Below are positions 43,194 to 52,472 of a DNA stretch of 64,000 nucleotides, in pieces. Numbering within the stretch: position 1 is the first letter of the stretch; each line of letters opens with the position of its first letter. This DNA comes from Salipaludibacillus agaradhaerens (GTDB lineage: Bacteria; Bacillota; Bacilli; Bacillales; Salisediminibacteriaceae): the NCBI RefSeq assembly GCF_002019735.1, contig NZ_KV917378.1:3808869-3872868 (forward strand), given 5' to 3'. Under the pieces are notes generated by a model. The model saw only the letters and a list, made by a program, of their open reading frames with translations. It did no database searches and was not told the DNA's origin. The position numbers were made by a program, and so were the translations under genes.

Positions 43194-44312
43194 ATGATGA
43201 AAAATTGGACGAAAAAATTTCGAAAAAACACGGGGCTTAGTCCTTATGTTTGGGTCGTTTTTTACATCCTGCCCTTTTATTTCATTTTACAAGATTCCTC
43301 CACGTTGGAAACGATGATTGGTATTGTGATGACCATTGTTTTTTTCCTATGTTATGTCTTATCGTTTGCTTCTCATGGATGGCTTGTTTATTTGGGAGCC
43401 AGCATGCAAATTGCCATTTCAACTGCCATGAGTTTGTTGTTCGGTTACATTTATTTTTTTCTCTTTCTAGCCTTTTTTATCGGCAACCTTAAAAATAGAG
43501 TTGCCTTTTTTACGTTATACATTATTTTACTCATTACAACCTTCGGAACGAGTTACTATGGATTCCTTATGCATAGTGTTTTTATTACACAGCTTCCGTT
43601 CGTCTTTTTAAGCATTATTGCTGTTATCCTTCTACCGGTTAATACGTATAACAAAAACAAAGAGGAACAGCTTCAAGGACAACTTAATGATGCCAATAAA
43701 CGTATCGCAGAGTTAGTGAAATTAGAGGAGCGGCAACGTATATCGCGAGACCTTCATGATACCTTGGGACAGAAGCTTTCTCTGATTGGTTTAAAAAGTG
43801 ATTTAGCGGCAAAATTAGTTGAAAAAAATCCCTCAAAAGCACAGCTTGAGATTAAAGATGTTCAGCAGACAGCTAGGATCGCCTTAAAAGAAGTGCGAGA
43901 ATTGGTTATGGAAATGCGAGGGACAAAACTAAATGATGAAATCAATCGGGTTGAACAAATATTGCAAGCAGCAACGATTAAATTTCATCTTGAAAAGCCA
44001 GACGAACTACCACGTATTCCACTAATCATTGAAAATGTTGTGAGCATGTGTTTAAAAGAAGCAGTCACGAACGTCGTTAAACACAGTCAAGCATCCAAGT
44101 GCGCTATCATAATAAAAGCTTTGAAAACAGAATTAACTATTACTATTTCTGATAATGGCATTGGGATAGGAAAATCTGAACGTAATAAAAATAGTGGCTT
44201 ACAAGGGATGAAAGAAAGGCTGGAATTTGTGAACGGGCATTTGAAAATAGAGGATACTAACGGGACCAATGTCATTATTAATGTACCTGTAATAAGCAAT
44301 CGAAAGAGGTGA
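43194..44312 (+). CDS. desK: Thermosensor histidine kinase DesK
   Basis: A 372-residue kinase with four to five closely packed transmembrane helices in residues 18-155, a short coiled linker, the phospho-acceptor His in RISRDLHDTLGQ near residue 188, and a HATPase_c domain with DNGIGIG and GLQGMKERL. It is the HisKA_3 type, as DesK of B. subtilis (370 residues). Cooling or membrane thickening turns on its kinase state, which phosphorylates DesR. AGAGGTGGG precedes the two ATGs at 43194 and 43197. It overlaps the frame of the next gene by four bases if the upstream GTG were used there. Confidence 0.95.
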   Translation: MMKNWTKKFRKNTGLSPYVWVVFYILPFYFILQDSSTLETMIGIVMTIVFFLCYVLSFASHGWLVYLGASMQIAISTAMSLLFGYIYFFLFLAFFIGNLKNRVAFFTLYIILLITTFGTSYYGFLMHSVFITQLPFVFLSIIAVILLPVNTYNKNKEEQLQGQLNDANKRIAELVKLEERQRISRDLHDTLGQKLSLIGLKSDLAAKLVEKNPSKAQLEIKDVQQTARIALKEVRELVMEMRGTKLNDEINRVEQILQAATIKFHLEKPDELPRIPLIIENVVSMCLKEAVTNVVKHSQASKCAIIIKALKTELTITISDNGIGIGKSERNKNSGLQGMKERLEFVNGHLKIEDTNGTNVIINVPVISNRKR

Positions 44313-44317
44313 ATCAG

Positions 44318-44923
44318 TTGATTCGAATTATTATTGCCGAAGATCAGAAAATGTTACTCGGCGCTCTTGCTGCTTTGCTGGATTTAGAAGAGGATATGAC
44401 GGTTGTTGGTAGTGCGAGTAATGGAAAAGATGCTATAGAGCTAGTTTATAAACATCAACCAGATGTATGCATTATGGATATTGAAATGCCAATAAAAACA
44501 GGACTGGATGCTGCCGAAGAGCTGAAATTGAAAGATATAGCGTGTAAAGTCATCATTTTAACAACTTTTGCCCGAACAGGTTATTTTCAGCGTGCAGTAA
44601 AGGCGGGAGTCGATGGCTACATGTTAAAAGATAGCCCGAGTGAAGAGCTTGTGAATGCGATCAGGAGCGTCATGTCAGGAAGACGCATTTATGCACCAGA
44701 ACTAGTGGACGAATTTTATAGTACGCCGAATCCTCTTACTGAACGTGAAAACGATGTACTTCGGTTAATGGCTGACGGAAAAAGTACAAAAGAAATTGCA
44801 GATTTACTACATTTAACAAATGGTACAATTCGAAACTATATCTCTTCCATTCTTGAGAAACTTGAAGTCAGTAATCGTATTGAAGCGATTACGCGCTTTA
44901 AAGAAAAAGGTTGGTTTAAATGA
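44318..44923 (+). CDS. desR: Response regulator DesR
   Basis: A 201-residue NarL/LuxR-type regulator. The receiver has IIIAEDQKMLLGALAALLDL, the phospho-acceptor Asp in DVCIMDIEMP near residue 54, and LKDSPSEEL. The LuxR helix-turn-helix is LTERENDVLRLMADG through GTIRNYISSILEKLEV. It activates des transcription on phosphorylation by DesK. The start is TTG 44318, spaced seven bases from AAGAGGTGA and lining up with the B. subtilis N-terminus; GTG 44309 is an alternative. Confidence 0.93.
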   Translation: MIRIIIAEDQKMLLGALAALLDLEEDMTVVGSASNGKDAIELVYKHQPDVCIMDIEMPIKTGLDAAEELKLKDIACKVIILTTFARTGYFQRAVKAGVDGYMLKDSPSEELVNAIRSVMSGRRIYAPELVDEFYSTPNPLTERENDVLRLMADGKSTKEIADLLHLTNGTIRNYISSILEKLEVSNRIEAITRFKEKGWFK

Positions 44924-45199
44924 TTCTGTCATAACAAATGTTGATATGTTCACTAGACATTTACTCGCATCTAGGCAAAGGTATTACTGGATATAATCTT
45001 GTGATGTCTTTCTCGTCCTCAGGAATTTTATGTTGAAAAAGCAGCGACATCACGATAGAAACGGTCAGCCAGTATCGGATTCAAGTCATTTTTTTTGAAT
45101 TATCGAGCGCATAAATAATCACATCATAACGCAGTTTAATTGTATTTAATGGTAAGTGTAATGGTGAAATACTTGTAATGTTCTGGAAAGAATGTATTA
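44924..45199. other. Intergenic region with one inverted repeat
   Basis: No gene is seen. GTGATGTC (45001-45008) faces GACATCAC (45046-45053) across 37 bases, of unknown meaning. Confidence 0.45.
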
Positions 45200-45234
45200 T
45201 AAAATAAAAAAGCTCCGCCATTGGCGAAGCTTTA
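45200..45234 (-). terminator. Terminator of the NSS transporter gene
   Basis: AAGCTCCGCC (45210-45219) and GGCGAAGCTT (45223-45232) pair with one mismatch, and the minus-strand exit has a run TTTTTATTTT. Confidence 0.9.
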
Positions 45235-45243
45235 CACGCTATT

Positions 45244-46596
45244 TTAAAATAAACCGATGGAGCTTAAGAAAATAATTAAGATGGCGATTGGCGCAATCGT
45301 TCGTAAAATAAATATCCACGTATGTCCAATCCATGTATCTCCAAAATCTGATGCTTCCATAGCCTCTGCTTTGTTCCAGCCTATCCCCACGAATAACGCA
45401 ATAAGCAAGCCACCTAGCGGCAAGAAAATGTTAGATGCAATAAAGCTCATGGAGTCTAAAATATCTCGACCGCCAATTAACGTCACATGGTCTAGCGCTC
45501 CATATCCGAGTGAGGAAGGAATACCAATTAAGAAAATGATTCCTCCAATGATGACAGCGGCTTTTTTTCTAGACCAGTTGAACTTTCTCATAAAATAAGC
45601 GACGGCTACTTCCAGCAATGAAACCCCAGAAGAGATGGCAGCTGCTGTAAGTAGGAAGAAGAACAATGTACCAAACACAACCCCTAAGCTCAAGCTATTG
45701 AAGATATCAGGAAGTGTAATGAACACGAGTCCAGGACCTGAATTTGGCGCATTTCCAAATGCAAATACAGCAGGAAAAATCATTAAGCCTGCTAAAATGG
45801 CAAACAGGGTATCAAGTGTCACGACACTAACAGCAGCTCCTGGCAGCTTCTCTTTATTTGATAAATAACTTCCATACGTAATCAAAGCACCCATCCCGAG
45901 ACTTAATGAGAAAAATGCTTGACCGAGAGCTGCTAAATAAACATTTGGATCTCTTAATGAACTCCAGTCTGGTGAAAATAAGAAAGACAACGCTTCTTGT
46001 GCACCGCCTAATGTTAAACTATAACCAGCTAAAAGAATGACGAGAATCGCTAGAAGTGGCATAAAAATTTTATTTGATTTCTCAATCCCTTTCTTAACAC
46101 CGACGTACACAATGCCAATTGTTAATATCATAAAAATAGATTGCCAAATTAACGGTGAATAAGTACTCGTATGAAATTCAATGAAATAACTTTCTGAACC
46201 ACCTTCACCACTAATAGCTGGCCCACCTAAAACGTACTGGAAGAAATAATGCAAAGCCCATCCGGCGACCACCCCGTAAAATGACAGGATGATGAAGGCG
46301 GATGCGACTCCTAAAAATCCAGTAACGAACCAAGGAGTTCCTGGTGCTAACGTTTCAAATGATCCGACAACATCACTTTTTGCTCGGCGACCAATTGTAA
46401 ATTCAGCCATAAGAATAGGAATTCCAATAGCGATGATACATAAAATATAAAGAAGTAAAAATGTACCTCCACCACTTTCACCTGCTACATAAGCAAAGCG
46501 CCATATATTTCCCAGTCCGACGGCAGATCCCATGGCGGCAAGAATAAAGCCGAGTCTTGATCCCCACTGTTCGCGGCCTGTGTTTAAATCGTTCAC
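45244..46596 (-). CDS. Sodium-dependent transporter, NSS (SNF) family
   Basis: A 450-residue transporter with about eleven to twelve helices, like bacterial MhsT and YocR types. The unwound TM1 motif for sodium and substrate, AAMGSAVGLGNIWRFAYVAG, is near residues 20-39. Such proteins co-transport amino acids or small amines with sodium, as suits a haloalkaliphile. It is divergent from a PucR regulator and the ectoine-hydrolase-like cluster, so it may import the substrate of that pathway; this is inference. GGAGGAAAC precedes the ATG. Confidence 0.9.
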   Translation of the reverse strand: MNDLNTGREQWGSRLGFILAAMGSAVGLGNIWRFAYVAGESGGGTFLLLYILCIIAIGIPILMAEFTIGRRAKSDVVGSFETLAPGTPWFVTGFLGVASAFIILSFYGVVAGWALHYFFQYVLGGPAISGEGGSESYFIEFHTSTYSPLIWQSIFMILTIGIVYVGVKKGIEKSNKIFMPLLAILVILLAGYSLTLGGAQEALSFLFSPDWSSLRDPNVYLAALGQAFFSLSLGMGALITYGSYLSNKEKLPGAAVSVVTLDTLFAILAGLMIFPAVFAFGNAPNSGPGLVFITLPDIFNSLSLGVVFGTLFFFLLTAAAISSGVSLLEVAVAYFMRKFNWSRKKAAVIIGGIIFLIGIPSSLGYGALDHVTLIGGRDILDSMSFIASNIFLPLGGLLIALFVGIGWNKAEAMEASDFGDTWIGHTWIFILRTIAPIAILIIFLSSIGLF

Positions 46597-46841
46597 GAAT
46601 GTTTCCTCCTTTAAAACGTTGAAGTGTAAAAATAATAACTTAAATACTATAACATATTGTGCAACATATTTGTCAGTTAATTAAGATTTTTTACTATAAA
46701 GTTTGAGTGTAAGTCATCCAGGGATTATATACGTGCTTGGATTGTCAACGAGCGTATTTCATGAGAAAATTTCTTAATAGTTCAATTAGCAGAATATTAT
46801 AAAATTTCTTTTGAGAAGTCAATTATAAATGAGGTGAGAGA

Positions 46842-48521
46842 ATGGGGTTAACAGCACATAAAATCGTTCAATTACCTTTATTAAAAGAGGCTATAGTTTT
46901 AACGGGTACTCCTTATTTAAAGGAGACACCGATTGAGTGGATATCTGTGATAGAAATGCCTGTAGAAAACTTTGTAAGGGAAAATGAATGTGTATTAACA
47001 ACTGGTATTGGTTGTCATGGAGACACGCTGTTGTTAAAACAGTTTGTGAAAGATGTCATTCAATCGGGAGCGTCTATGCTTGGAATTGCTACCGGACGTT
47101 ACATATTTGATTTGCCTCAAGAGATCATCCAATTGGCAGAAGAGCATCAGTTTATAATTGTGGCGGTCCCTTGGGAAGTAAGGTTCGGTGATATTATGCA
47201 TAAGGTTTTAGAAGAGATAAATCAAGATAAGAAAATAGAACGTCAACTGACTGAAGAAATTCGCCGGGAATTAATTAATGATGTTCTGCAAGATAAAGGG
47301 CTTCAAGAGATAGCGGAAGTCATTGTAAAGCATATTAATGTGCCAGTAGTCATTACAGATTATGCCCGTTACGTCCGTGCAGCCAAACCAGTCGAGACAG
47401 AAACACTTAAGAAATTTCAGCAAGACGACAAGGTCCCTTTGTCAGCTAATGAATCACCAAATGTCACCTATATTGAACATCCGTTGTACCCTCACATTGA
47501 AGGCTATTATGTCCATGGCGAGAAATGGTATCAAGTGTTAATTTCGACAAATCACCGAAAACAGGGATTTTTATGGTTTACATTACCTGACAATAAACCG
47601 TTATCGTGGTTCATGATGAACGTACTTGAACATGGGATAACCGCCTGTGCCCTCTATTTTTTAAAAGAGAATGCGATTGAAATGACTGAAATTAGACTCA
47701 AAGATAATTTTATTTTAAAGTTAGCGAAAGAGCAGAACAGTGACTTACGGGAGCTTATGTCTAAAGGGGAATTATTAGGTTATGATTTAAAATGCACTTA
47801 TATTTGTATTGTCGGTGAAATTCGCCTTCGTGAAAAAACAGCCTCTTTTGCTAAATTTAAGCAAGATCGTCCGCCCACATCCTCTTTACAAAGCTTAAAC
47901 TATTACATCCAAAAAGAAATTACACATGCAGCACGACTTATCGGGCGGAAGGCAATGGCCACATTTGATGAGGATGAGGTGATTATCTATTTACAAACCG
48001 ATCATCACCTTCATACAGAAACAGCGAACGAATTTTTAGATACCATTGAGCGGAGGTTAAATGAGTTATTAACGGAAGTGGTATTAGTTTGGGGAATTGC
48101 GGCCCAAAAAAGCGAGCAAGGAGGGTTTCATGAAAGTTATAATGAAGCTAAAAACGCGCTTGAGTTAGGTAAAAAACAACATGGTGGGGGAGAGCGGACT
48201 TTTTTTAAAGATACTCGAATTAATAGAATTCTTCTAGCTGTGGCTGATCATAAAGATATCATTCATGTCGTCAAAGAAACGATTAAACCTCTTATTGAGT
48301 ATGATGAAAAAAGGCAAACAGATTTAATCCACACCTTTATGACTTACAATAAACATAAAGGTAACGTCAGTCAAACGGCAAGAGAATTAAACCTTCATCG
48401 CCAATCGTTAATTTATCGACTAAGAAACATTGAATCATTAACCCAGCTTTCGCTCATTAATGGAGAAGATATCTTTTTGTTAGAGTTATGTATTCGGTTA
48501 TGGCAATTACGAGTAACCTAA
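46842..48521 (+). CDS. PucR-family transcriptional regulator
   Basis: A 559-residue regulator with an N-terminal PucR domain (residues about 5-125, ECVLTTGIGCHGD), a central GGDEF-like CdaR region, and a C-terminal helix-turn-helix HTH_30 (NVSQTARELNLHRQSLIYRL) near residue 507. The family regulates catabolism of purines, amino acids and related nitrogen compounds. The ribosome site is GAGGTGAGAG before the ATG. It lies between the divergent NSS transporter and the downstream enzymes on the same strand, so it most likely controls one or both. AAAATTTCTT is repeated at 46766-46775 and 46801-46810 in its upstream region. Confidence 0.87.
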   Translation: MGLTAHKIVQLPLLKEAIVLTGTPYLKETPIEWISVIEMPVENFVRENECVLTTGIGCHGDTLLLKQFVKDVIQSGASMLGIATGRYIFDLPQEIIQLAEEHQFIIVAVPWEVRFGDIMHKVLEEINQDKKIERQLTEEIRRELINDVLQDKGLQEIAEVIVKHINVPVVITDYARYVRAAKPVETETLKKFQQDDKVPLSANESPNVTYIEHPLYPHIEGYYVHGEKWYQVLISTNHRKQGFLWFTLPDNKPLSWFMMNVLEHGITACALYFLKENAIEMTEIRLKDNFILKLAKEQNSDLRELMSKGELLGYDLKCTYICIVGEIRLREKTASFAKFKQDRPPTSSLQSLNYYIQKEITHAARLIGRKAMATFDEDEVIIYLQTDHHLHTETANEFLDTIERRLNELLTEVVLVWGIAAQKSEQGGFHESYNEAKNALELGKKQHGGGERTFFKDTRINRILLAVADHKDIIHVVKETIKPLIEYDEKRQTDLIHTFMTYNKHKGNVSQTARELNLHRQSLIYRLRNIESLTQLSLINGEDIFLLELCIRLWQLRVT

Positions 48522-48821
48522 TAGAAGTTGAATTTAAGCGTTTGTTTTGGAAATGAAAGTATAAAATAATAAGAGATCCCATTCATCTACCGGCTTATTA
48601 TACGAGCTGGTTTCTTTGTGTGAGATAAATTGTTTAAAGGCGGCATTCAGATAAGTGCCGAGGATGAAGCAGGTATGTTAATAGAGGCGGATATATGAAT
48701 GTGTATAAAAGGTCGCAAAGAAAGTTCATACACTTTGCACATGACATTATGTTAGCCATTTTAATATAGTAATAGTACGAAATATCTAAAAATTCTGCAA
48801 TTTGAGAAAGGTGGATTGAAT
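48522..48821. other. Upstream region of the ectoine-hydrolase-like gene
   Basis: No gene is seen. CGGCA (48641-48645) and TGCCG (48656-48660) form a small hairpin. AAGGTGG near 48809-48815 is the ribosome site of the next gene. I could not identify the promoter with confidence. Confidence 0.4.
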
Positions 48822-50030
48822 ATGCTGCCGTTTGATTTAATTGAATATCAAAAGCGCCTTCATAAAACAAAATCCCAAATGGAGAAAAAGGGCATTGAGG
48901 TTCTGTTAATAACTGATCCGGCTAACATGAACTATTTAACAGGTTACGACGCCTGGTCGTTCTATGTACATCAAATGGTAGCCGTTATCATTGACGAACC
49001 TCAACCCATTTGGTTAGGCCGTTTTCAGGATGCTAACGGTGCGAAATTGAAAACATGGTTGTATGAAGAGAACATCATCGCCTATCCTGATTACTACGTC
49101 CACTCGGACAGCTATCATCCTATGGACTTTATGGCGAGAATATTAACTGAAATAGGTCAAGGGAATAGACGTATTGGGATAGAAATGGATCATTACTATT
49201 TTTCAGCGAAGGCGTTTGAACAACTGAGACTGGGACTTCCAAATGCAGAATTTATCTCAGCCGACTTATTGGTGAATGGTGTTCGGTTAATTAAGTCAGA
49301 TAAAGAAATTGAGTATATGGAGAGAGCAGCTCGCCTTGCGGAACAGGCGATGTACCACGGTATTGAAACAATTAGAGCAGGTGTACGAGAATGTGAAGTA
49401 GCAGCTAAAATCTATTACTATATGATAGCTGGAACAGAGGAGTTTGGAGGCGATTACCCGGCAATAGTACCTTTATTACCATCTGGGAAAAACACAGGGA
49501 TTCCTCATCTTACATGGACGGATAGAAAGTTGGACGAAGGGGATTCCATTGTCATAGAGCTGGCTGGTTGTTATCACCGGTATCATGCCCCGCTTGCAAG
49601 AACAGTTAGTATAGGGGCACCGCCTCCCGCCTTAGAGGAATTAGGACCGATCGTGACAGAAGGTGTTAATCGTGTACTTGATGCAGCAAAACCAGGCGTT
49701 ACATGTGGCGAACTAGAGGAGGTATGGCGAAAAATCATTCGCAAATATGGCATCGAAAAAGAAGCCCGACTTGGCTACTCCGTTGGTCTAGGGTACCCGC
49801 CAGATTGGGGTGAACATACAGCTAGTATTCGGCGTCATGATAAGACAGTCCTTCAACCGAATATGACGTTTCATCTTATTCCAGCTCTCTGGTTTGATCA
49901 TTATGGTCTAGAAATTAGTGAAACGTTCAAGGTATCAGAAAGTGGTTCTGAGACATTAACTCAATTTTCACGTGAATTAATTGTCAAGCATCCTTTTATG
50001 ATACCTCATCAAGATGGTGAAATATCTTGA
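48822..50030 (+). CDS. doeA: Ectoine hydrolase-like M24-family enzyme (DoeA/EutD type)
   Basis: A 402-residue enzyme of the creatinase/Xaa-Pro peptidase (M24) family. The N-terminal stretch ITDPANMNYLTGYDAWSFYV, DANGA, IGIEMDHYYFSA, the GGDYPAIVPLLPSGK segment and YPPDWGEHTASIRR resemble ectoine hydrolase DoeA strongly. DoeA opens the ectoine ring to N-acetyl-2,4-diaminobutyrate without needing metal. The usual M24 metal ligands are not obviously kept, as expected for DoeA. The ATG is preferred over an in-frame TTG six bases earlier because AAGGTGG is spaced better. It starts a run of four same-strand enzymes, though the canonical partners DoeB and DoeD are missing, so the true substrate remains uncertain. 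Confidence 0.75.
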   Translation: MLPFDLIEYQKRLHKTKSQMEKKGIEVLLITDPANMNYLTGYDAWSFYVHQMVAVIIDEPQPIWLGRFQDANGAKLKTWLYEENIIAYPDYYVHSDSYHPMDFMARILTEIGQGNRRIGIEMDHYYFSAKAFEQLRLGLPNAEFISADLLVNGVRLIKSDKEIEYMERAARLAEQAMYHGIETIRAGVRECEVAAKIYYYMIAGTEEFGGDYPAIVPLLPSGKNTGIPHLTWTDRKLDEGDSIVIELAGCYHRYHAPLARTVSIGAPPPALEELGPIVTEGVNRVLDAAKPGVTCGELEEVWRKIIRKYGIEKEARLGYSVGLGYPPDWGEHTASIRRHDKTVLQPNMTFHLIPALWFDHYGLEISETFKVSESGSETLTQFSRELIVKHPFMIPHQDGEIS

Positions 50031-50148
50031 AACGAATAAATGATCAGATGATGTGAATCTGGTAACCTTCGAGGATAAAAAAGATTAATGAAGCCCGTTT
50101 TAAAACTTAGTAACTACTTTTACTAACCATACTAAGGAGGCGTTAATT

Positions 50149-51348
50149 ATGAAGCAACCGAATATCGGAACACAATCTATCTGGGCAGGGGAAAATGACT
50201 ATCTAGCATTTGGGGCTACACAAGTGCCAGTCGTTCACAGTGTCTCTTTTGGGTATGATGACATGGATGACTGGTATGACGTAGCTGTAGGACAAAAAGA
50301 GGGTCACATTTATGGGCGTAATACGAATCCCACTGTTCAGGCATTTGAAGAAAAAATTAAAATTCTTGAAGGTGCAGAATCAGCTACTTCCTTCTCCACA
50401 GGAATGGCCGCGATCAGTAATACATTAAGTACGTTCCTGTTTCCTGGAGATAGGATAGTATCCATTAAAGACACTTACGGTGGAACGAATAAAATTTTTA
50501 CAGAGTTTTTACCTAAGCAGCAAGTGGAGGTCATGTTGTGTGAGACGGGAGACCATGAGGCTGTAGAAGCAGAGTTGGCAAAAGGCTGCCAGGTGCTGTA
50601 CCTTGAAACACCGACAAATCCTACAGTGAAAATCACCGATATTAAACGGCTTGCTAAAGCGGGAAAAGAATCGGGAGCAATTGTTATTGTAGATAATACA
50701 TTTGCAACACCAGTGAACCAACATCCTTTAGCATTAGGCGCTGACCTTGTGATCCACAGTGCAACGAAATTTTTAGGGGGGCATGCTGATGCGCTAGGGG
50801 GAGCATTATGCGGTTCTAAAGAATTAGTGGAAAAAGTGTATCACTATCGGGAAATCAATGGAGCGACACTTGATCCAATGGCGGCCTATTTGCTATTACG
50901 AGGTATGAAGACGTTGAAGTTACGAGTGGATAAGCAAAATGAGAATGCTATGGCTGTGGCACGCTTTTTACAAACCATTGACATGGTAAATGAGGTTTTT
51001 TATCCAGGGCTTGATTCACATTCAGGCCATGAGATAGCAAAGGAGCAAATGTCAGGATTTGGCGGGATGTTAAGCTTTTCCGTTCGTGGTGGTGTAGATA
51101 CAGTGAGGCATTTATTGCCAAAACTAAAATATGCTAATCGTGCAGCCAATTTAGGCGCAGTAGAAACGATTGTGGGCCCAGCGAGGACGACGAGTCATGT
51201 TGAGTGTACACCAGAGGAGCGAGCTGCTATGGGAATACCAGAAGGTTTAATCCGTTATTCGGCAGGTATTGAAGACATTGAGGACCTTATTGCTGATTTA
51301 CAGCAAGCGTTTGCTGCTTTACCGGCAGATGTTGTGATAAAAGCATAA
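50149..51348 (+). CDS. PLP-dependent transsulfuration-family enzyme (cystathionine gamma-synthase/lyase type)
   Basis: A 399-residue Cys/Met-metabolism PLP enzyme. Motifs are YGRNTNPTVQAFE near residue 54, SFSTGMAAI near 83, the aspartate loop IVDNTFATP near 180, and the PLP Lys in IHSATKFLGGHAD near 205. The family catalyses gamma- or beta-elimination or replacement on amino acids with a leaving group at C-gamma. In this cluster it may act on a homoserine derivative or a 2,4-diaminobutyrate-type compound; reaction and substrate are unknown. AAGGAGGCG precedes the ATG. Confidence 0.85.
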   Translation: MKQPNIGTQSIWAGENDYLAFGATQVPVVHSVSFGYDDMDDWYDVAVGQKEGHIYGRNTNPTVQAFEEKIKILEGAESATSFSTGMAAISNTLSTFLFPGDRIVSIKDTYGGTNKIFTEFLPKQQVEVMLCETGDHEAVEAELAKGCQVLYLETPTNPTVKITDIKRLAKAGKESGAIVIVDNTFATPVNQHPLALGADLVIHSATKFLGGHADALGGALCGSKELVEKVYHYREINGATLDPMAAYLLLRGMKTLKLRVDKQNENAMAVARFLQTIDMVNEVFYPGLDSHSGHEIAKEQMSGFGGMLSFSVRGGVDTVRHLLPKLKYANRAANLGAVETIVGPARTTSHVECTPEERAAMGIPEGLIRYSAGIEDIEDLIADLQQAFAALPADVVIKA

Positions 51349-51386
51349 TGATGTTTAAGTAAGGCCATACGAACGGAGGTACTGAT

Positions 51387-52472
51387 ATGAAAATAGCATT
51401 CATTGGCTTTGGCGGTGTAGGGCAAGCTCTTGTGCAAATGATTGGCGATACGAAGAATACATTGTTAGAGGAAGTCGGAATGGAAATAGACATTGTAGCC
51501 GTATCAGATATGATGAAAGGGGCTGTCTATGACCCTAATGGGCTTGACGGAACGCTTCTTCTCGACACTATTGCACGTCATAAAGATCTGATGTATTACC
51601 CTGATACAGCTCATACTGTGAAAGGGATGGATAGTTTTGAAACAATTAAGCACTCGAATGCAGACATGATCGTTGAAGTCACTTACACGGATGTGGTGAC
51701 AGGACAACCGGCAATCGATCATTGTCGACTTGCATTTGAAAATGGTAAAAGTGTTGTCACAACTAATAAAGGGCCAGTGGCTATGGCATATAAAGAGCTT
51801 AAAGCATTGGCGGAAAGAAACACCCTTTTCTGGGGATTTGAAGGGACCGTCATGAGTGGTACACCTGCATTAAGGCTTCCATTCACGACATTAACTGGAA
51901 ATACGATAACAGAAATAAACGGTATTTTAAATGGTACGACCAACTATATGATCACTGAAATGGAGCGTGGGCTTAGTTATGAGGAAGCTTTAAAAACAGC
52001 TCAAGCGAGAGGCTATGCGGAAGCAGACCCAACGAGCGATGTGGCAGGTTATGATGCTCGTTACAAGGCGGTGATACTTGCGAATGTTATTTTAAAACAT
52101 CACATAACAGCAGAAGAGGTAGAATGTACTGGAATTGAAGATATAACGGCATCTATGGTAAAAGAAGCGGTGTCTAATGATAAACGGTGGCGGTTAATCG
52201 CCACACTGAAACGGCATGAAACAGGAGTGGAAGCATCTGTAGGACCAAAATTACTTGATAAAGATCACCCATTAGCAACGATTACCGGTGCAACGAATGC
52301 GATTGTTTATAACTGTGATTTAGCTGGACCCATAATGCTTACAGGGGCAGGGGCAGGCTTAACCGAAACTGCCTATTCTTTACTCATTGACCTTATTAAT
52401 GGATACAAATCAGTTTATCATCAAGCAAGTCAAAAGGTGGTGCATGAGCATGCAGATACAAGTTCGGACTGA
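51387..52472 (+). CDS. Homoserine dehydrogenase-like enzyme
   Basis: A 361-residue NAD(P)-dependent dehydrogenase with the Rossmann motif GFGGVGQALVQM, TTNKGPVA near residue 121, and the catalytic segment NGTTNYMITEMERG and GYAEADPTSDVAGYDARYKA, keeping the conserved Asp and Lys. No ACT regulatory domain is present. It interconverts aspartate-semialdehyde and homoserine in its family. Here, downstream of an ectoine-hydrolase-like gene, a catabolic role is suggested, drawing on aspartate-semialdehyde, the usual end of ectoine breakdown. ACGGAGGTACTG precedes the ATG. The stop overlaps the next gene. Confidence 0.85.
   Translation: MKIAFIGFGGVGQALVQMIGDTKNTLLEEVGMEIDIVAVSDMMKGAVYDPNGLDGTLLLDTIARHKDLMYYPDTAHTVKGMDSFETIKHSNADMIVEVTYTDVVTGQPAIDHCRLAFENGKSVVTTNKGPVAMAYKELKALAERNTLFWGFEGTVMSGTPALRLPFTTLTGNTITEINGILNGTTNYMITEMERGLSYEEALKTAQARGYAEADPTSDVAGYDARYKAVILANVILKHHITAEEVECTGIEDITASMVKEAVSNDKRWRLIATLKRHETGVEASVGPKLLDKDHPLATITGATNAIVYNCDLAGPIMLTGAGAGLTETAYSLLIDLINGYKSVYHQASQKVVHEHADTSSD

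Noticed and set aside
44309-44317. GTG start for desR overlapping desK
   Set aside because: The ribosome site AAGAGGTGA includes this codon; TTG 44318 is correctly spaced and matches the usual DesR N-terminus.
51387-52472. Biosynthetic threonine/methionine operon as explanation of the homoserine dehydrogenase
   Set aside because: No thrB, thrC, metA or aspartokinase gene adjoins; neighbours are a PucR regulator, DoeA-like hydrolase and aldehyde dehydrogenase, which suit catabolism better.
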